A stretch of DNA of 64,000 nucleotides from Lysinibacillus mangiferihumi (GCF_003049665.1 NZ_PYWM01000005.1:124001-188000); one strand, 5' to 3'. Counted from the first letter of the stretch, positions 17,701 through 29,117 are shown. Notes: generated from the sequence alone by a model not told the origin. A program made the numbers and translations.

Positions 17701-17919
17701 GCAAATGGTGAAACAGCGTCAGTTAAAGTGGATAATATTTTTGTTGGTGTAGTATTTGTCGATGAAGAAGGAAAAGTAGTCCAATCTTTACCGAAGTCTG
17801 CGAATAATGTATTGCCAGCATTGGATTCATATAGTTGGGATACTTGGCAACAACCGAAGTACAATGAACGCTTAAAACAATCTTATTATATTTTACAAAA
17901 AGTATTTAAAGACGATTAA
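14737..17919 (+). CDS. Large membrane-anchored glycoside-hydrolase-like protein
   Basis: 1060 residues with an N-terminal membrane anchor (about 5-22). Residues 25-370 form an extracellular domain I do not recognise. From about 390, ITFKGVNIGMGKP starts a TIM barrel related to GH2/GH5-type enzymes. Candidate catalytic acids are Glu539 (GIEWYP) and Glu690 (IAEFGIPA), with TWQDEW near the end of the barrel. Residues about 785-1040 resemble a CBM9/DOMON-type sugar-binding domain (VDGKLNDWEEG, YDEKYVYMKLK). It overlaps the GT2 gene by 4 nt and ends operon 2. It probably edits or cuts the polymer made by the operon. Confidence 0.8.
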   Translation: MKRIYIGIIITLMLIITPIIIWYLDDNTPLNVAILDKTVPNETYREHLGVNWFLNHYKYTMDNQPYDLVDSYFGTQPDDKLKSVTEKKFPTDYSNYDVIYLADTYGVYKDDLGQKKRLGQRSEKIVGGLEMEEWQSIVSRLASNKKSMLIAEYNTFASPTTEAVRKELQDYLGISWSGWIGRYFDELDYHKNLEIPQWIVDEYGEDWSYKGGGFIVFNEITEKLVVLELDKHIKTAGIELQFTESGKQFFNTSSSAKYEYWFDIITPKYAEDALANYKWDLTKEGSKILDDNHIPQQFAAIVSQDKRYTTSYYFAGDFNDMGRLPTLSKVKGLPTLYKYAEKFADSSFYWSIYIPVMHKVFKTFEKKQVQETNHANKLNYNARVQGETFEVLQDGKWEPITFKGVNIGMGKPGAFPGEAAITEEEYYRWFNQIAAMNANTIRVYTLHPPGFYRALAKYNEENPNRPLYVLHGVWINEEGLSQSLDAYDATTLKDFQHEMKRMVDVIHGNIYVKPVTGHASGLYDVDVSKYVIGWVLGIEWYPHMVVGTNEKHANLGQYNGTYFETKNATPFEHWLAEQMDMITVYEKEKYNWMRPMSFTNWVTTDLLDHPSEPSEEEDLVGVNPNVIFTKGEMQTPGQFASYHVYPYYPDFFNFDKDYLNYVDFRGQKNSYAGYLNELHKAHTMPVLIAEFGIPASRGMTHENVYGWNQGHMSEKKQGETLQHLYEDIMHEGLLGGLVFTWQDEWFKRTWNTMDYDDPNRRPFWSNAQTNEQQFGLMSFDRNKVKVDGKLNDWEEGTQLYKTSPSSSTDFAVDYDEKYVYMKLKSDEIKTASPRILLDVVPEQGNTSATTIKNMTFSNGVDFIVELNKNSDSRVVIDEYYDFYDYFYGHRLSMISPRMKAAVKNSGKFAPIYYVLNKQLYLPEQKKTTDFSFYETGKLLQGNANPEASHYNSLVDYTWTDDNVIELRIPWLLLQSKDPSQREFMGDLYANGETASVKVDNIFVGVVFVDEEGKVVQSLPKSANNVLPALDSYSWDTWQQPKYNERLKQSYYILQKVFKDD

Positions 17920-17949
17920 CGTATACACTTGAAGCATTGGATAAACAGA

Positions 17950-18272
17950 AAAAGGGGCTGGGACATAACTAAAAAAAATTAAGAAACAGACGAAAGGTGT
18001 TCATAATTTTTTGCTGTATGGAGACCTTAGCTATTCTTGCTTTTGCAATAAAAAAATTAGAAGTGTTCACTAGTTGTTGGTAGCGAAGGCGGTGACTCCT
18101 GCTCAGAACAGCACACAATGTAAGACGCGGGCATTCCGCGCGTTAGCGAGGGTTGCGGCTTACGGTGCTGAGCGGAAAGCACCGCCGTAGCGGACAACAA
18201 CGGCATAGCAAAAAAGTGTTAGATTGATTGCAGTCAATCTAACACTTTTTCTCTTATGTCCCAACCTCTTTT
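17950..18272 (+). repeat. Dispersed repeat with terminal inverted repeats, copy A
   Basis: A 323-bp element with 19-bp imperfect ends (17950-17968 and 18254-18272, two mismatches, core TGGGACATAA). It has no reading frame and contains a strong hairpin near its right end (18211-18227 with 18234-18250, loop TTGCAG, then T-run) that would terminate operon 2. The same element occurs in opposite orientation at 54635-54965, and diverged pieces occur at about 23180-23300 and 60498-60648. This is the size and structure of a MITE-like element. No target duplication could be confirmed by eye. Confidence 0.8.
18211..18252 (+). terminator. Hairpin terminator inside repeat copy A
   Basis: A 17-bp perfect stem (AAAAAGTGTTAGATTGA with its complement) and a 6-nt loop, flanked by A and T runs. 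It can terminate operon 2 from the left and the LysR gene from the right. Confidence 0.8.
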
Positions 18273-18324
18273 TACTGTGAATGTTGTTGTCGCACCGTCG
18301 TCGGACGCATCTCAATTGTTTAGG

Positions 18325-19227
18325 TCATTGAAATTGTGAAAGTCGAGAATAGAAATTAGTTACGAACTCTAAAAATATTTTTTCAGATGGAGCGATTTCA
18401 CGATTTATCGGTGAAATAATGCCAACAGTTCTTGGTATTGTAGGTGATTCAATGGGTACCTTAATCGTGAAGCGGGCAGCTGAATCATATAGTGAGCTAT
18501 CAGGAAGTAAGCTAACGCCAATTCCAGCTGCAACTAGACCTTTTAAGGCATCTAAGTCTTCACCTTCCGAGATTACATTCGGTAAAAAGCCAGCAGCACG
18601 ACAAGCGTCCATTGCAACTTTATGCAATATATAGCCGTCTGGAAATAGAACGAAAAGGTCATTACGTAAGTCTGCCAGTTGAATGCTTTCTCGTTTAGCT
18701 AATGGATGGTTTGCTGGCAATAAGGCTGCAATGTTTTCTGTAAATAGTATAGTTGATTGGATTGCCTCGTCCTTTGGGGGAAGCGGTCCTAAAAATGCTA
18801 AATTTAACTCACGGTTTTTAACAGCATCAATTAAAAAGCGATAAGAGCCCTGACGCAATTGGAATTGCAAATCTGGGTATTCGCGCTTAAAGGCTGAAAT
18901 AACGGTCGGTAGCACATAGCTTGCTAGGCTTGTAGGAAAGCCTATCTTAATAGTACCTTTTGCAGGGTCTAAATATTCCTCTACCTGCTTCGCTGCAAAA
19001 TCTATGGCTTTTAAAGCAGTAATCGTATGTTCGAGAAAAGTTTTTCCAATCGGTGTTAATTTTACATTTCGACCGACGCGTTCAAAAAGTGGTGTGCCTA
19101 ATTCGTCCTCTAAATTAGCAATTTGACGACTTATTGCTGACTGAGCAACATGAAGATGTTCAGCAGCTTCTGAAATATGTTCCCGTTCTGCAACCTCCAC
19201 AAAATAACGTAATTGACGTAACTCCAC
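18325..19227 (-). CDS. gltC: GltC-like LysR family transcription regulator
   Basis: 300 residues. The N-terminal winged helix-turn-helix begins MELRQLRYFVEVAEREHISEA and continues AQSAISRQIANLE. The C-terminal effector domain follows (GTIKIGFPTSLASYVLPTVI, GEDLDALKGLVAAGIGVSLLP). From recall the sequence is close throughout to B. subtilis GltC, the activator of glutamate synthase gltAB. In B. subtilis gltC is divergent from gltA; here it is divergent from a two-component kinase and gltAB is not in the window, so the target may differ. Start ATG 19227. The 247-bp gap to the kinase would hold its operator. Confidence 0.8.
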   Translation of the reverse strand: MELRQLRYFVEVAEREHISEAAEHLHVAQSAISRQIANLEDELGTPLFERVGRNVKLTPIGKTFLEHTITALKAIDFAAKQVEEYLDPAKGTIKIGFPTSLASYVLPTVISAFKREYPDLQFQLRQGSYRFLIDAVKNRELNLAFLGPLPPKDEAIQSTILFTENIAALLPANHPLAKRESIQLADLRNDLFVLFPDGYILHKVAMDACRAAGFLPNVISEGEDLDALKGLVAAGIGVSLLPDSSLYDSAARFTIKVPIESPTIPRTVGIISPINREIAPSEKIFLEFVTNFYSRLSQFQ

Positions 19228-19474
19228 TGGATATTCACCTCTATTAATCGAAAAATCCGATTGATTATACTTTAATTATATAATATTTAATATATAAATA
19301 GTCTGAAAAAATAGCATAGTGCGAAAGAAAAATATGATAAATTACAGAAAAGACAATTGGAACTGAAAGATTTAACACAATCTTTTAATGATCATATTAA
19401 AAAAGGGAAATTACACTTATTCTGTTAGTAATTTGAGAGTTGTGTCTTGTAAGATGTATATGAGGTGGAAATTT

Positions 19475-22420
19475 ATGATAAAGAAAGGAATTAGCTGGCT
19501 ACTAATTCTACTGGCCATTACAATGTTAGCTGGTTTAACATTTAACGATCAAGATACGAGCAATACAGATTTGCAAGCAAAAGATGGCATATTAGATCTT
19601 ACGGGTATTTCTAAAAATGAAAAAGTAGTTGCCTTGTCAGGTGAATGGAAGTTTGTTGGCAATGAATACGTAAAGCCAACAGATATTCTGCAAAATGCAA
19701 AGGTGGAAATTGTGCCGGGGCCTTGGAAAGAAAACGTCCAATATGGTACTTATCAGCTTCAAGTTACATTGCCTGCCCATTTCGATAAACTAGGCATCCG
19801 TGTAAGAAATATTTGGTCTGCACATCGCCTCTTTATCAACGGAGAAGAGTTTGCGTCTTACGGAACGCTTGGAACGCAAAAGGAGGGGGCAGTACCGAGT
19901 AATCCAGTGTATGAAATATATTTTAAGCCTAAAACAAAATCACTGACCATTACATTGCAAGTAGCGGATTTCTATAATGCACGACATGGCGTCATTTTTC
20001 CAATTGATCTTGGTGATGCAGAAACGATTGCCAACGATGTTGTAAAGGATGTTAATTTAGAAAAAACGACAATCATTATCTTATTTATTTTTTCGATTTT
20101 TCATTTTAGCTTGTATTTATTAAGGACAAAAGATCGAGCTTTTTTCTACAGTGCTCTGTACTTTTTCACACTGGCATTATTAGTATCTACAAGAGGCGAA
20201 CGGACGCTTATTCGGGAGTACCCTGCCATCTCCTTCGAATGGTACTTTCGATTACAAGATTTTATTACGTATATCAATGCCGTTACGTTATTCTTTTTCT
20301 TTGTCTATACCGTTGAAACGCTAGTCAAGCGTCGAACAGCTATTACGCTGGCGATGCCGCTTATCTTATACGGAGTAGGAACGCTACTCTTACCTGCAAG
20401 GTCATTATCATTTTTACAATATTTCTTCTTTGGATACATAAATGTTTTGGCTTTAATCATTATTGGGAGATTGGTCCACTTACTTATCACTAAAAGTACG
20501 AAAATACCTAGAAATGAACTAATGATTTTAAGTGCCTCGATGATTTCACTACTTATCTTTTCGATAAGTGGCGCAGTCGATCAACTTTTTTTCTCTGGAA
20601 AAAATGTTCTGAATCGGGCGGGACTACTATTTTTTATTCTAGGCATGAACGTCTTTCTTGCAATGCGTCTTATTAATCGAACGACGGAAGCGGAAGTTTT
20701 TAGCGAAAGATTGGAAAAGGCTACAATAGGTAAAGATTCTTTTTTAGAAGTTACAACAAAAGAACTCGAACAACCTCTTTATCATGCACTGAACGTCACA
20801 AAATCATTATCAGCACATCGAACTTTAATAGAGCATCAATTACTTGAGCAACAACTTGAACGTTTACTATATTTAGTAAATGACTTAAAGGATTTTACAA
20901 GAATCCGTTTCCAAGATTTTCATATTGACGTTCATCCGGTAAATGTGCAAATGATTTTCCAGCATGTCGTTAAAATGCATGAACGTACGATGGAAAAAGC
21001 AAATATCCGATTTTATACGCATGCAGATAGTCAATTGCTAATACAAGCAGATGAGCAAAGAATTAGTCAAATAGTTTATCGTGTGGTGGAAACAGCCATT
21101 GCTCACGCGGTCAATGGAGAAGTCGTCCTAACGATTATGCATCATGATGCAGATGTAAGAATAGTAGTTGAAGGGACTGGACCTGACGTTATCAAGCAAA
21201 TCGCTGCAGACGAAACGGGTCAATCAATCGGAAAAGCAATAATTGAACAAATGGGTGGCAGCTATTCGGTAGATATTTTACATAATGGCATAAGGTTTTT
21301 AATCACATTGCCTTTTGGGGGATATGAGAAAAACCTACACAATAAAACAGATTATATTCTGCCATTACCCCTTCCAACACTAAATGATAATTTACCAAAT
21401 TTATTGATTGTGGAGGATGATGTTATACATGCAGAAGTATTGCGAAGTTTGCTTCAGAATCATTACGCAATATCTTTAGCGCATAGTGCTGAAGAAGCGC
21501 TTTACACTATTCAGCATAAAAAACCGGATTATTTATTAATCGATGAAGTGATGCCGGTGATGGATGGCTTAGTGTTAACCAAACAAATAAGAACTCAATA
21601 TAGCTATATTGAGTTACCGATTATCATGCTAGTAGCTAATGAATATCCTACGAATATTTCACTTGTACTTGAATCAGGCGCTAACGATTACATTCGAAAG
21701 CCTGCATCCAAGGAATCATTATTGGCACGACTCTCTGCCATTTCTTTAACGAAAGAAGCGATGACGAATGCTATTGAGCATGAAATGAACTTTTTACAAG
21801 CGCAGATTAAGCCACACTTTTTATATAATGCACTTAGTAGTATTATTTCCTTCTGTTATACAGATGGAGAACGTGCAGGCCATTTATTAACCATGTTGTC
21901 TACGTATTTACGATATATTTTTGATTCTGGAAAAGAAGGACATCGAGCAACGCTTGAAAAAGAACTAGAAATCATTCAGGCTTATGTTGAAGTTGAACAA
22001 GCTCGTTTTGGTAGTAGATTAAGCGTTGTAATTGAAATTGATGAATCAATTGATACAGCAAAAGTTGAGGTGCCTAGCCTGCTTATACAGCCTCTTGTCG
22101 AAAATGCGATTCGTCATGGAATTTTTGAAAAAGAAGGAAATGGCTGTGTCATTGTGAAAATAGAAAAAGAAGAAAATTTCCTTGTCGTTCAAATTATCGA
22201 CGATGGCGTTGGGATGACAGCAGAACAAGTAGCCGCTTTAACAATGGGGAAAAATATCAGTTCTAATGGAATTGGTTTTACGAACGTATTACGTCGTGTT
22301 AAAGAGTTACCAAAAGCTTCGCTCATGATTCAATCTAAATTGGATGAAGGAACTACAATGATTTTAAAACAACCTTTAAAGGAGCATGCCAATGTGGAAA
22401 ATTATTATGGTAGAAGATGA
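19475..22420 (+). CDS. 7TMR-DISM hybrid sensor kinase with pseudo-kinase, receiver and LytS-type kinase
   Basis: 981 residues. An N-terminal anchor is followed by an outside 7TMR-DISM-type domain (about 50-190, LSGEWKF), seven membrane segments (about 195-400) and a first kinase module. In this module the phospho-histidine position reads VTTKELEQPL (Lys for His) and the N-box lacks its asparagine. A receiver follows (LLIVEDD, phospho-Asp in IDEVMP). Last comes a LytS-type module with QIKPHFLYN, the N-box PLVENAIRHG and DDGVGM, all intact. ATG 19475 follows GAGGTGG; an upstream extension to 19388 is less likely. It overlaps the response regulator. The sensed signal is unknown, possibly a sugar. 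Confidence 0.85.
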   Translation: MIKKGISWLLILLAITMLAGLTFNDQDTSNTDLQAKDGILDLTGISKNEKVVALSGEWKFVGNEYVKPTDILQNAKVEIVPGPWKENVQYGTYQLQVTLPAHFDKLGIRVRNIWSAHRLFINGEEFASYGTLGTQKEGAVPSNPVYEIYFKPKTKSLTITLQVADFYNARHGVIFPIDLGDAETIANDVVKDVNLEKTTIIILFIFSIFHFSLYLLRTKDRAFFYSALYFFTLALLVSTRGERTLIREYPAISFEWYFRLQDFITYINAVTLFFFFVYTVETLVKRRTAITLAMPLILYGVGTLLLPARSLSFLQYFFFGYINVLALIIIGRLVHLLITKSTKIPRNELMILSASMISLLIFSISGAVDQLFFSGKNVLNRAGLLFFILGMNVFLAMRLINRTTEAEVFSERLEKATIGKDSFLEVTTKELEQPLYHALNVTKSLSAHRTLIEHQLLEQQLERLLYLVNDLKDFTRIRFQDFHIDVHPVNVQMIFQHVVKMHERTMEKANIRFYTHADSQLLIQADEQRISQIVYRVVETAIAHAVNGEVVLTIMHHDADVRIVVEGTGPDVIKQIAADETGQSIGKAIIEQMGGSYSVDILHNGIRFLITLPFGGYEKNLHNKTDYILPLPLPTLNDNLPNLLIVEDDVIHAEVLRSLLQNHYAISLAHSAEEALYTIQHKKPDYLLIDEVMPVMDGLVLTKQIRTQYSYIELPIIMLVANEYPTNISLVLESGANDYIRKPASKESLLARLSAISLTKEAMTNAIEHEMNFLQAQIKPHFLYNALSSIISFCYTDGERAGHLLTMLSTYLRYIFDSGKEGHRATLEKELEIIQAYVEVEQARFGSRLSVVIEIDESIDTAKVEVPSLLIQPLVENAIRHGIFEKEGNGCVIVKIEKEENFLVVQIIDDGVGMTAEQVAALTMGKNISSNGIGFTNVLRRVKELPKASLMIQSKLDEGTTMILKQPLKEHANVENYYGRR

Positions 22421-23150
22421 AGAACCTATTCTAAACTTGCATAAGCGTTTACTGGAGAAGAGTGGTCTTTTTAAGGTTATTGCATCTTATACTTCGCCCA
22501 TAGAAGCAGCCAAAGAGCTTTCAACAATTCAGGCAGATGCGATTCTGTTGGATATCGAAATGCCTAAAATAAATGGCTTAGAGCTTGCGTTAAAGCTAGT
22601 AGAGGAAGGGATTGATGTACCAATCATTTTTTCGACAGCTTATACGAAGTATGCAGTAGATGCTTTCCGCGTACAGGCGCTTGATTATGTCTTAAAACCG
22701 ATGACACCGAATACGGTCCTACAGTTAGATGAACGACTTGCAAAATATTATGGTCGTCAGAAACAACACAATATTGCGAAGCTTGAAGTTCGCCTTCGAG
22801 GTGAAGCAGGAACTCGTATGAACGGTCAAGCGATTAAATGGCGTACAAAGGTAACAGAAGAACTGTTTTACTATTTGCTGCTGAATGAAGGAGTTGTCGT
22901 TTCTAAATATCGTATTTTAGATGATATTTGGCCAAATCTTGATGAGCGAAAGGCACTAGCGAACCTTTATAATACGATTTATCGCTTGCGCCAGCTATTT
23001 AATGAATTAGAAGTGCCAATCCAAATTGAACGTATCAATGACGGCTATGAGTTAAAAACAAATAATGCCGTTGTGCTGCAAATGCCCAATGAGCCTGATT
23101 CATTCCTTCTTGAATCAAAGGGCTATTTATGGGCATATAAAATAAGCTGA
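22392..23150 (+). CDS. Response regulator with SARP-like DNA-binding domain
   Basis: 252 residues. The receiver (1-120) has the acidic pair VEDEE, phospho-Asp in LLDIEMPKING, and lysine in VLKPM. The C-terminal part (about 135-235) is an OmpR/SARP-type winged helix (YYLLLNEGVVVSKYRILDDIWP, LYNTIYRLRQLF). ATG 22392 has AAGGAG at the right distance; ATG 22386 would be too close. It overlaps the kinase by 29 nt, so this is a cognate pair. Targets are unknown; no obvious target gene is adjacent apart from the divergent GltC-like gene and the polysaccharide operons upstream. Confidence 0.87.
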   Translation: MWKIIMVEDEEPILNLHKRLLEKSGLFKVIASYTSPIEAAKELSTIQADAILLDIEMPKINGLELALKLVEEGIDVPIIFSTAYTKYAVDAFRVQALDYVLKPMTPNTVLQLDERLAKYYGRQKQHNIAKLEVRLRGEAGTRMNGQAIKWRTKVTEELFYYLLLNEGVVVSKYRILDDIWPNLDERKALANLYNTIYRLRQLFNELEVPIQIERINDGYELKTNNAVVLQMPNEPDSFLLESKGYLWAYKIS

Positions 23151-23179
23151 ATTATATTTTTAAAAAATAGTAAAGAAGA

Positions 23180-23300
23180 GATCTTAAGACAAAAGCGTTA
23201 GATTGACCTGCTAGCAATCTAACGCTTTTTTGCTATGTTGCTAATGTCCGTTACAACGGCTATGCGCACGCGCTAAGAATGCACCCCGTTATATGCCACG
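23180..23300 (-). repeat. Dispersed repeat, diverged copy D (partial)
   Basis: Same orientation as copy B. It keeps the terminator stem (23191-23205 with 23215-23229) but the paired bases have changed together: GCGTTAG/CTAACGC instead of GTGTTAG/CTAACAC. Weak similarity continues to about 23300 (TTGCTATGTTGCTAATGTCCG). The end repeats are mostly lost (AAGACAAAA left). Confidence 0.6.
23191..23232 (+). terminator. Terminator after the two-component pair (repeat copy D)
   Basis: A 15-bp perfect stem, 9-nt loop and T-run, 40 nt after the response regulator stop. Confidence 0.85.
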
Positions 23301-23942
23301 CTTTGTTGCATCTCCATTTCTATGTTGTTCCTACTATAGCCATGTCCTTTGCTACAACTAGTATGCTCTCTACATTGGTAAAATAATTGCAAAGGAAGGA
23401 ATCACTAGGTTTTCCATTCATTGAACCTAGCTAAAAGTTACGAACAGGTTTATTCTTGTTTTTTATATTTACATACAAAGTTTTATGGAGACTTCTGCTG
23501 AAAGCAAATTAAATTTTCATCATACAGTAAAAAAGTGTAAATCTGCTTGATGTGTTTATTATGCTAGTACTCTATAATTTTATTTCTTGAAGTGATTCCA
23601 TTCGAATGAAATAGGATATAGTATAGATAGGGTTGTTTGTGCGTATTTGTCACAAAACCGTTACAATTAACGCTCTATGCGAGGTTTCCACTATGTAGCT
23701 AGATGAAATCTATTCTCAATTAGAGATATTTCATTGAAAATAAACTTTGTTGATTCTCATTGTCAGTTTCGATTTCCAATAATCTGAAAATGCTTACAAA
23801 GTCTTTATATTTAACGATTTCATCATTGAAAAGTGAAAGTGGTCAAAATGGTTTGCATAGAGAACGATTTTCAGTTAAGATTAGAATGATAATAATTAAG
23901 GAATGGTTGCCCATTCATAGAACACATTATGGAGGTATTTTC
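23301..23942 (+). promoter_or_regulatory. sufC: Upstream region of the suf operon
   Basis: About 640 bases without a gene that I can support. An inverted repeat CTAGGTT/AACCTAG lies at 23405-23431. A 15-base Fur/PerR-like box, TGATTCTCATTGTCA, is at 23751-23765 (matches TGATAATnATTATCA at most positions), and a half-perfect one, TGATAATAATTAAGG, is at 23888-23902. The ribosome binding site GGAGG lies before ATG 23943. No clear consensus promoter stands out, so the start of transcription is unknown. Confidence 0.35.
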
Positions 23943-24722
23943 ATGTCAACTTTAGTAATTAAAGATCTTCACGTTGAAATCGACGGGAAAGAGATTTTAA
24001 AAGGCGTAAACCTTACAATTAATACAAATGAAATCCATGCAATTATGGGACCAAACGGAACTGGTAAATCAACACTAGCTTCTGCAATTATGGGACACCC
24101 TAAATACGAAGTTACTTCTGGTACAGTTGAACTTGATGGTGAAAACGTACTTGAAATGGAAGTTGATGAGCGTGCACAAGCAGGTTTATTCCTTGCGATG
24201 CAATACCCATCAGAAATCGCTGGTGTGACGAACGCTGATTTCTTACGTTCAGCTATTAATGCACGTCGTGAAGAAGGCGACGAAATTTCACTAATGAAAT
24301 TTATTCGTGAATTAGATAAAAATATGGAATTCCTTGAAATGCATGAAGACATGGCACAACGTTATTTAAATGAAGGTTTCTCTGGCGGTGAGAAAAAGCG
24401 TAACGAGATTCTTCAATTAATGATGATTAAACCAACTTTTGCTATTTTAGATGAAATTGACTCTGGTCTTGATATTGATGCACTTAAAGTTGTGTCAAAA
24501 GGTATCAATGCAATGCGTGGCGAAGGCTTTGGATGCTTAATGATTACGCACTATCAACGTCTACTAAACTACATCACACCAGATCACGTACACGTAATGA
24601 TGCAAGGTCGTGTTGTAAAATCAGGCGGCGAAGAATTAGCACAACGTTTAGAAGCAGAAGGTTACGATTGGATTAAAAAAGAACTAGGAATCGAAGAAGA
24701 AACAGAAGAACAAGAAGCATAA
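23943..24722 (+). CDS. sufC: SufC, Fe-S cluster assembly ATPase
   Basis: 259 residues. SufC is the ABC-type ATPase of the SufBCD scaffold that builds iron-sulfur clusters in the cytoplasm. It shows Walker A GPNGTGKST, the signature FSGGEKKRNEI and Walker B FAILDEIDSGLD, and the normal length. ATG 23943 follows GGAGG; the frame is open upstream to 23760 but without homology. It is the first gene of sufC-sufD-sufS-sufU-sufB, the gene order known from B. subtilis, with an 18-nt gap to sufD. Confidence 0.96.
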   Translation: MSTLVIKDLHVEIDGKEILKGVNLTINTNEIHAIMGPNGTGKSTLASAIMGHPKYEVTSGTVELDGENVLEMEVDERAQAGLFLAMQYPSEIAGVTNADFLRSAINARREEGDEISLMKFIRELDKNMEFLEMHEDMAQRYLNEGFSGGEKKRNEILQLMMIKPTFAILDEIDSGLDIDALKVVSKGINAMRGEGFGCLMITHYQRLLNYITPDHVHVMMQGRVVKSGGEELAQRLEAEGYDWIKKELGIEEETEEQEA

Positions 24723-24740
24723 GAAGGAGGACGAACTAGC

Positions 24741-27695
<2,955 letters not shown>

Positions 27696-27719
27696 TAATT
27701 CGTGAACGGAGGAGAAATA

Positions 27720-29117
27720 ATGGCTAAAAAAATGCCGGATATTGGCGATTACAAATACGGATTCCATGACAAGGACGTATCAATTTTCCGTTCAAAACGT
27801 GGTTTGACTGAAGAAATCGTCCGTGAAATTTCAAATATGAAGCAAGAGCCAGAGTGGATGCTTGAATACCGCTTAAAAGCGCTTGAAACTTTCTATACAA
27901 AACCGATGCCACAATGGGGTGGCGACCTTGGCGATTTAGATTTCGATGAGATTACGTACTACGTTAAACCATCTGAAGCTACGCAAAAATCTTGGGATGA
28001 AGTACCTGAAGAAATTAAAGCAACGTTTGATAAATTAGGTATTCCTGAAGCAGAGCAAAAATATCTTGCTGGTGTATCAGCTCAGTACGAATCTGAGGTA
28101 GTATACCACAACATGAAACAAGATCTTGAAGACCTTGGTATTGTGTTTAAAGATACTGATTCAGCTTTACGTGAAAACGAAGAGATTTTCAAAAAATATT
28201 GGGGCAAAGTAATCCCATACACTGATAACAAATTTGCTGCATTAAATTCAGCAGTTTGGTCAGGTGGTTCATTTATCTACGTGCCACCAGGTGTAAAAGT
28301 GGAAACGCCTTTACAAGCATACTTCCGTATTAACTCTGAAAACATGGGGCAATTTGAGCGTACGTTAATTATCGTTGATGAAGGCGCACACGTACATTAT
28401 GTTGAAGGATGTACTGCTCCAGTTTATACTACAAACTCTTTACACTCTGCAGTTGTAGAGATTATCGTCGAAAAAAATGCTTACTGCCGTTATACAACGA
28501 TTCAAAACTGGGCAAATAATGTTTACAACTTAGTAACTAAACGTACAGTTGTTGAAGAAAACGGTACGATGGAATGGATTGACGGTAATATTGGTTCAAA
28601 ATTAACGATGAAATACCCAGCTTGTATCCTAAAAGGTGAAGGCGCTCGTGGTATGACATTATCAATTGCATTAGCTGGTAAAGGACAACACCAACATGCT
28701 GGGGCAAAAATGATTCATATGGCACCGAATACATCTTCTACAATCGTTTCTAAATCGATTGCCAAACAAGGTGGTAAAGTAACATATATGGGTCAAGTTC
28801 GTTTCGGTCCTAAAGCAAGTGGTGCACGTGCTAACATTGAATGTGACACGTTAATCATGGATAATCAATCTACTTCGGATACAATTCCATACAACGAAAT
28901 CTTAAATGATAATGTTTCTTTAGAACATGAAGCGAAAGTTTCAAAAGTGTCAGAAGAGCAACTATTCTACTTAATGTCTCGTGGTATTTCTGAAGAAGAA
29001 GCAACAGAAATGATCGTAATGGGCTTTATCGAACCATTTACGAAAGAATTACCAATGGAATACGCAGTAGAAATGAACCGTCTTATCAAGTTCGAGATGG
29101 AAGGCAGTATCGGGTAA
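27720..29117 (+). CDS. sufB: SufB, Fe-S cluster scaffold subunit
   Basis: 465 residues. Main scaffold subunit of SufBC2[16 protein letters not shown] opens the protein; the conserved core ([44 protein letters not shown]) and the C-terminal [20 protein letters not shown] are all present. The active cysteine in [11 protein letters not shown] is kept. ATG 27720 follows GGAGGAG; a GTG at 27702 is upstream in frame but is inside the ribosome-binding region. Last gene of the operon. Confidence 0.96.
   Translation: MAKKMPDIGDYKYGFHDKDVSIFRSKRGLTEEIVREISNMKQEPEWMLEYRLKALETFYTKPMPQWGGDLGDLDFDEITYYVKPSEATQKSWDEVPEEIKATFDKLGIPEAEQKYLAGVSAQYESEVVYHNMKQDLEDLGIVFKDTDSALRENEEIFKKYWGKVIPYTDNKFAALNSAVWSGGSFIYVPPGVKVETPLQAYFRINSENMGQFERTLIIVDEGAHVHYVEGCTAPVYTTNSLHSAVVEIIVEKNAYCRYTTIQNWANNVYNLVTKRTVVEENGTMEWIDGNIGSKLTMKYPACILKGEGARGMTLSIALAGKGQHQHAGAKMIHMAPNTSSTIVSKSIAKQGGKVTYMGQVRFGPKASGARANIECDTLIMDNQSTSDTIPYNEILNDNVSLEHEAKVSKVSEEQLFYLMSRGISEEEATEMIVMGFIEPFTKELPMEYAVEMNRLIKFEMEGSIG

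Noticed and set aside
3625-17919. Assignment to a pel, bcs or ica operon
   Set aside because: The synthases are GT2, but the accompanying genes (HEAT protein, double NodB lipoprotein, degenerate GGDEF-receiver, large hydrolase) do not match any of these operons as known to me.
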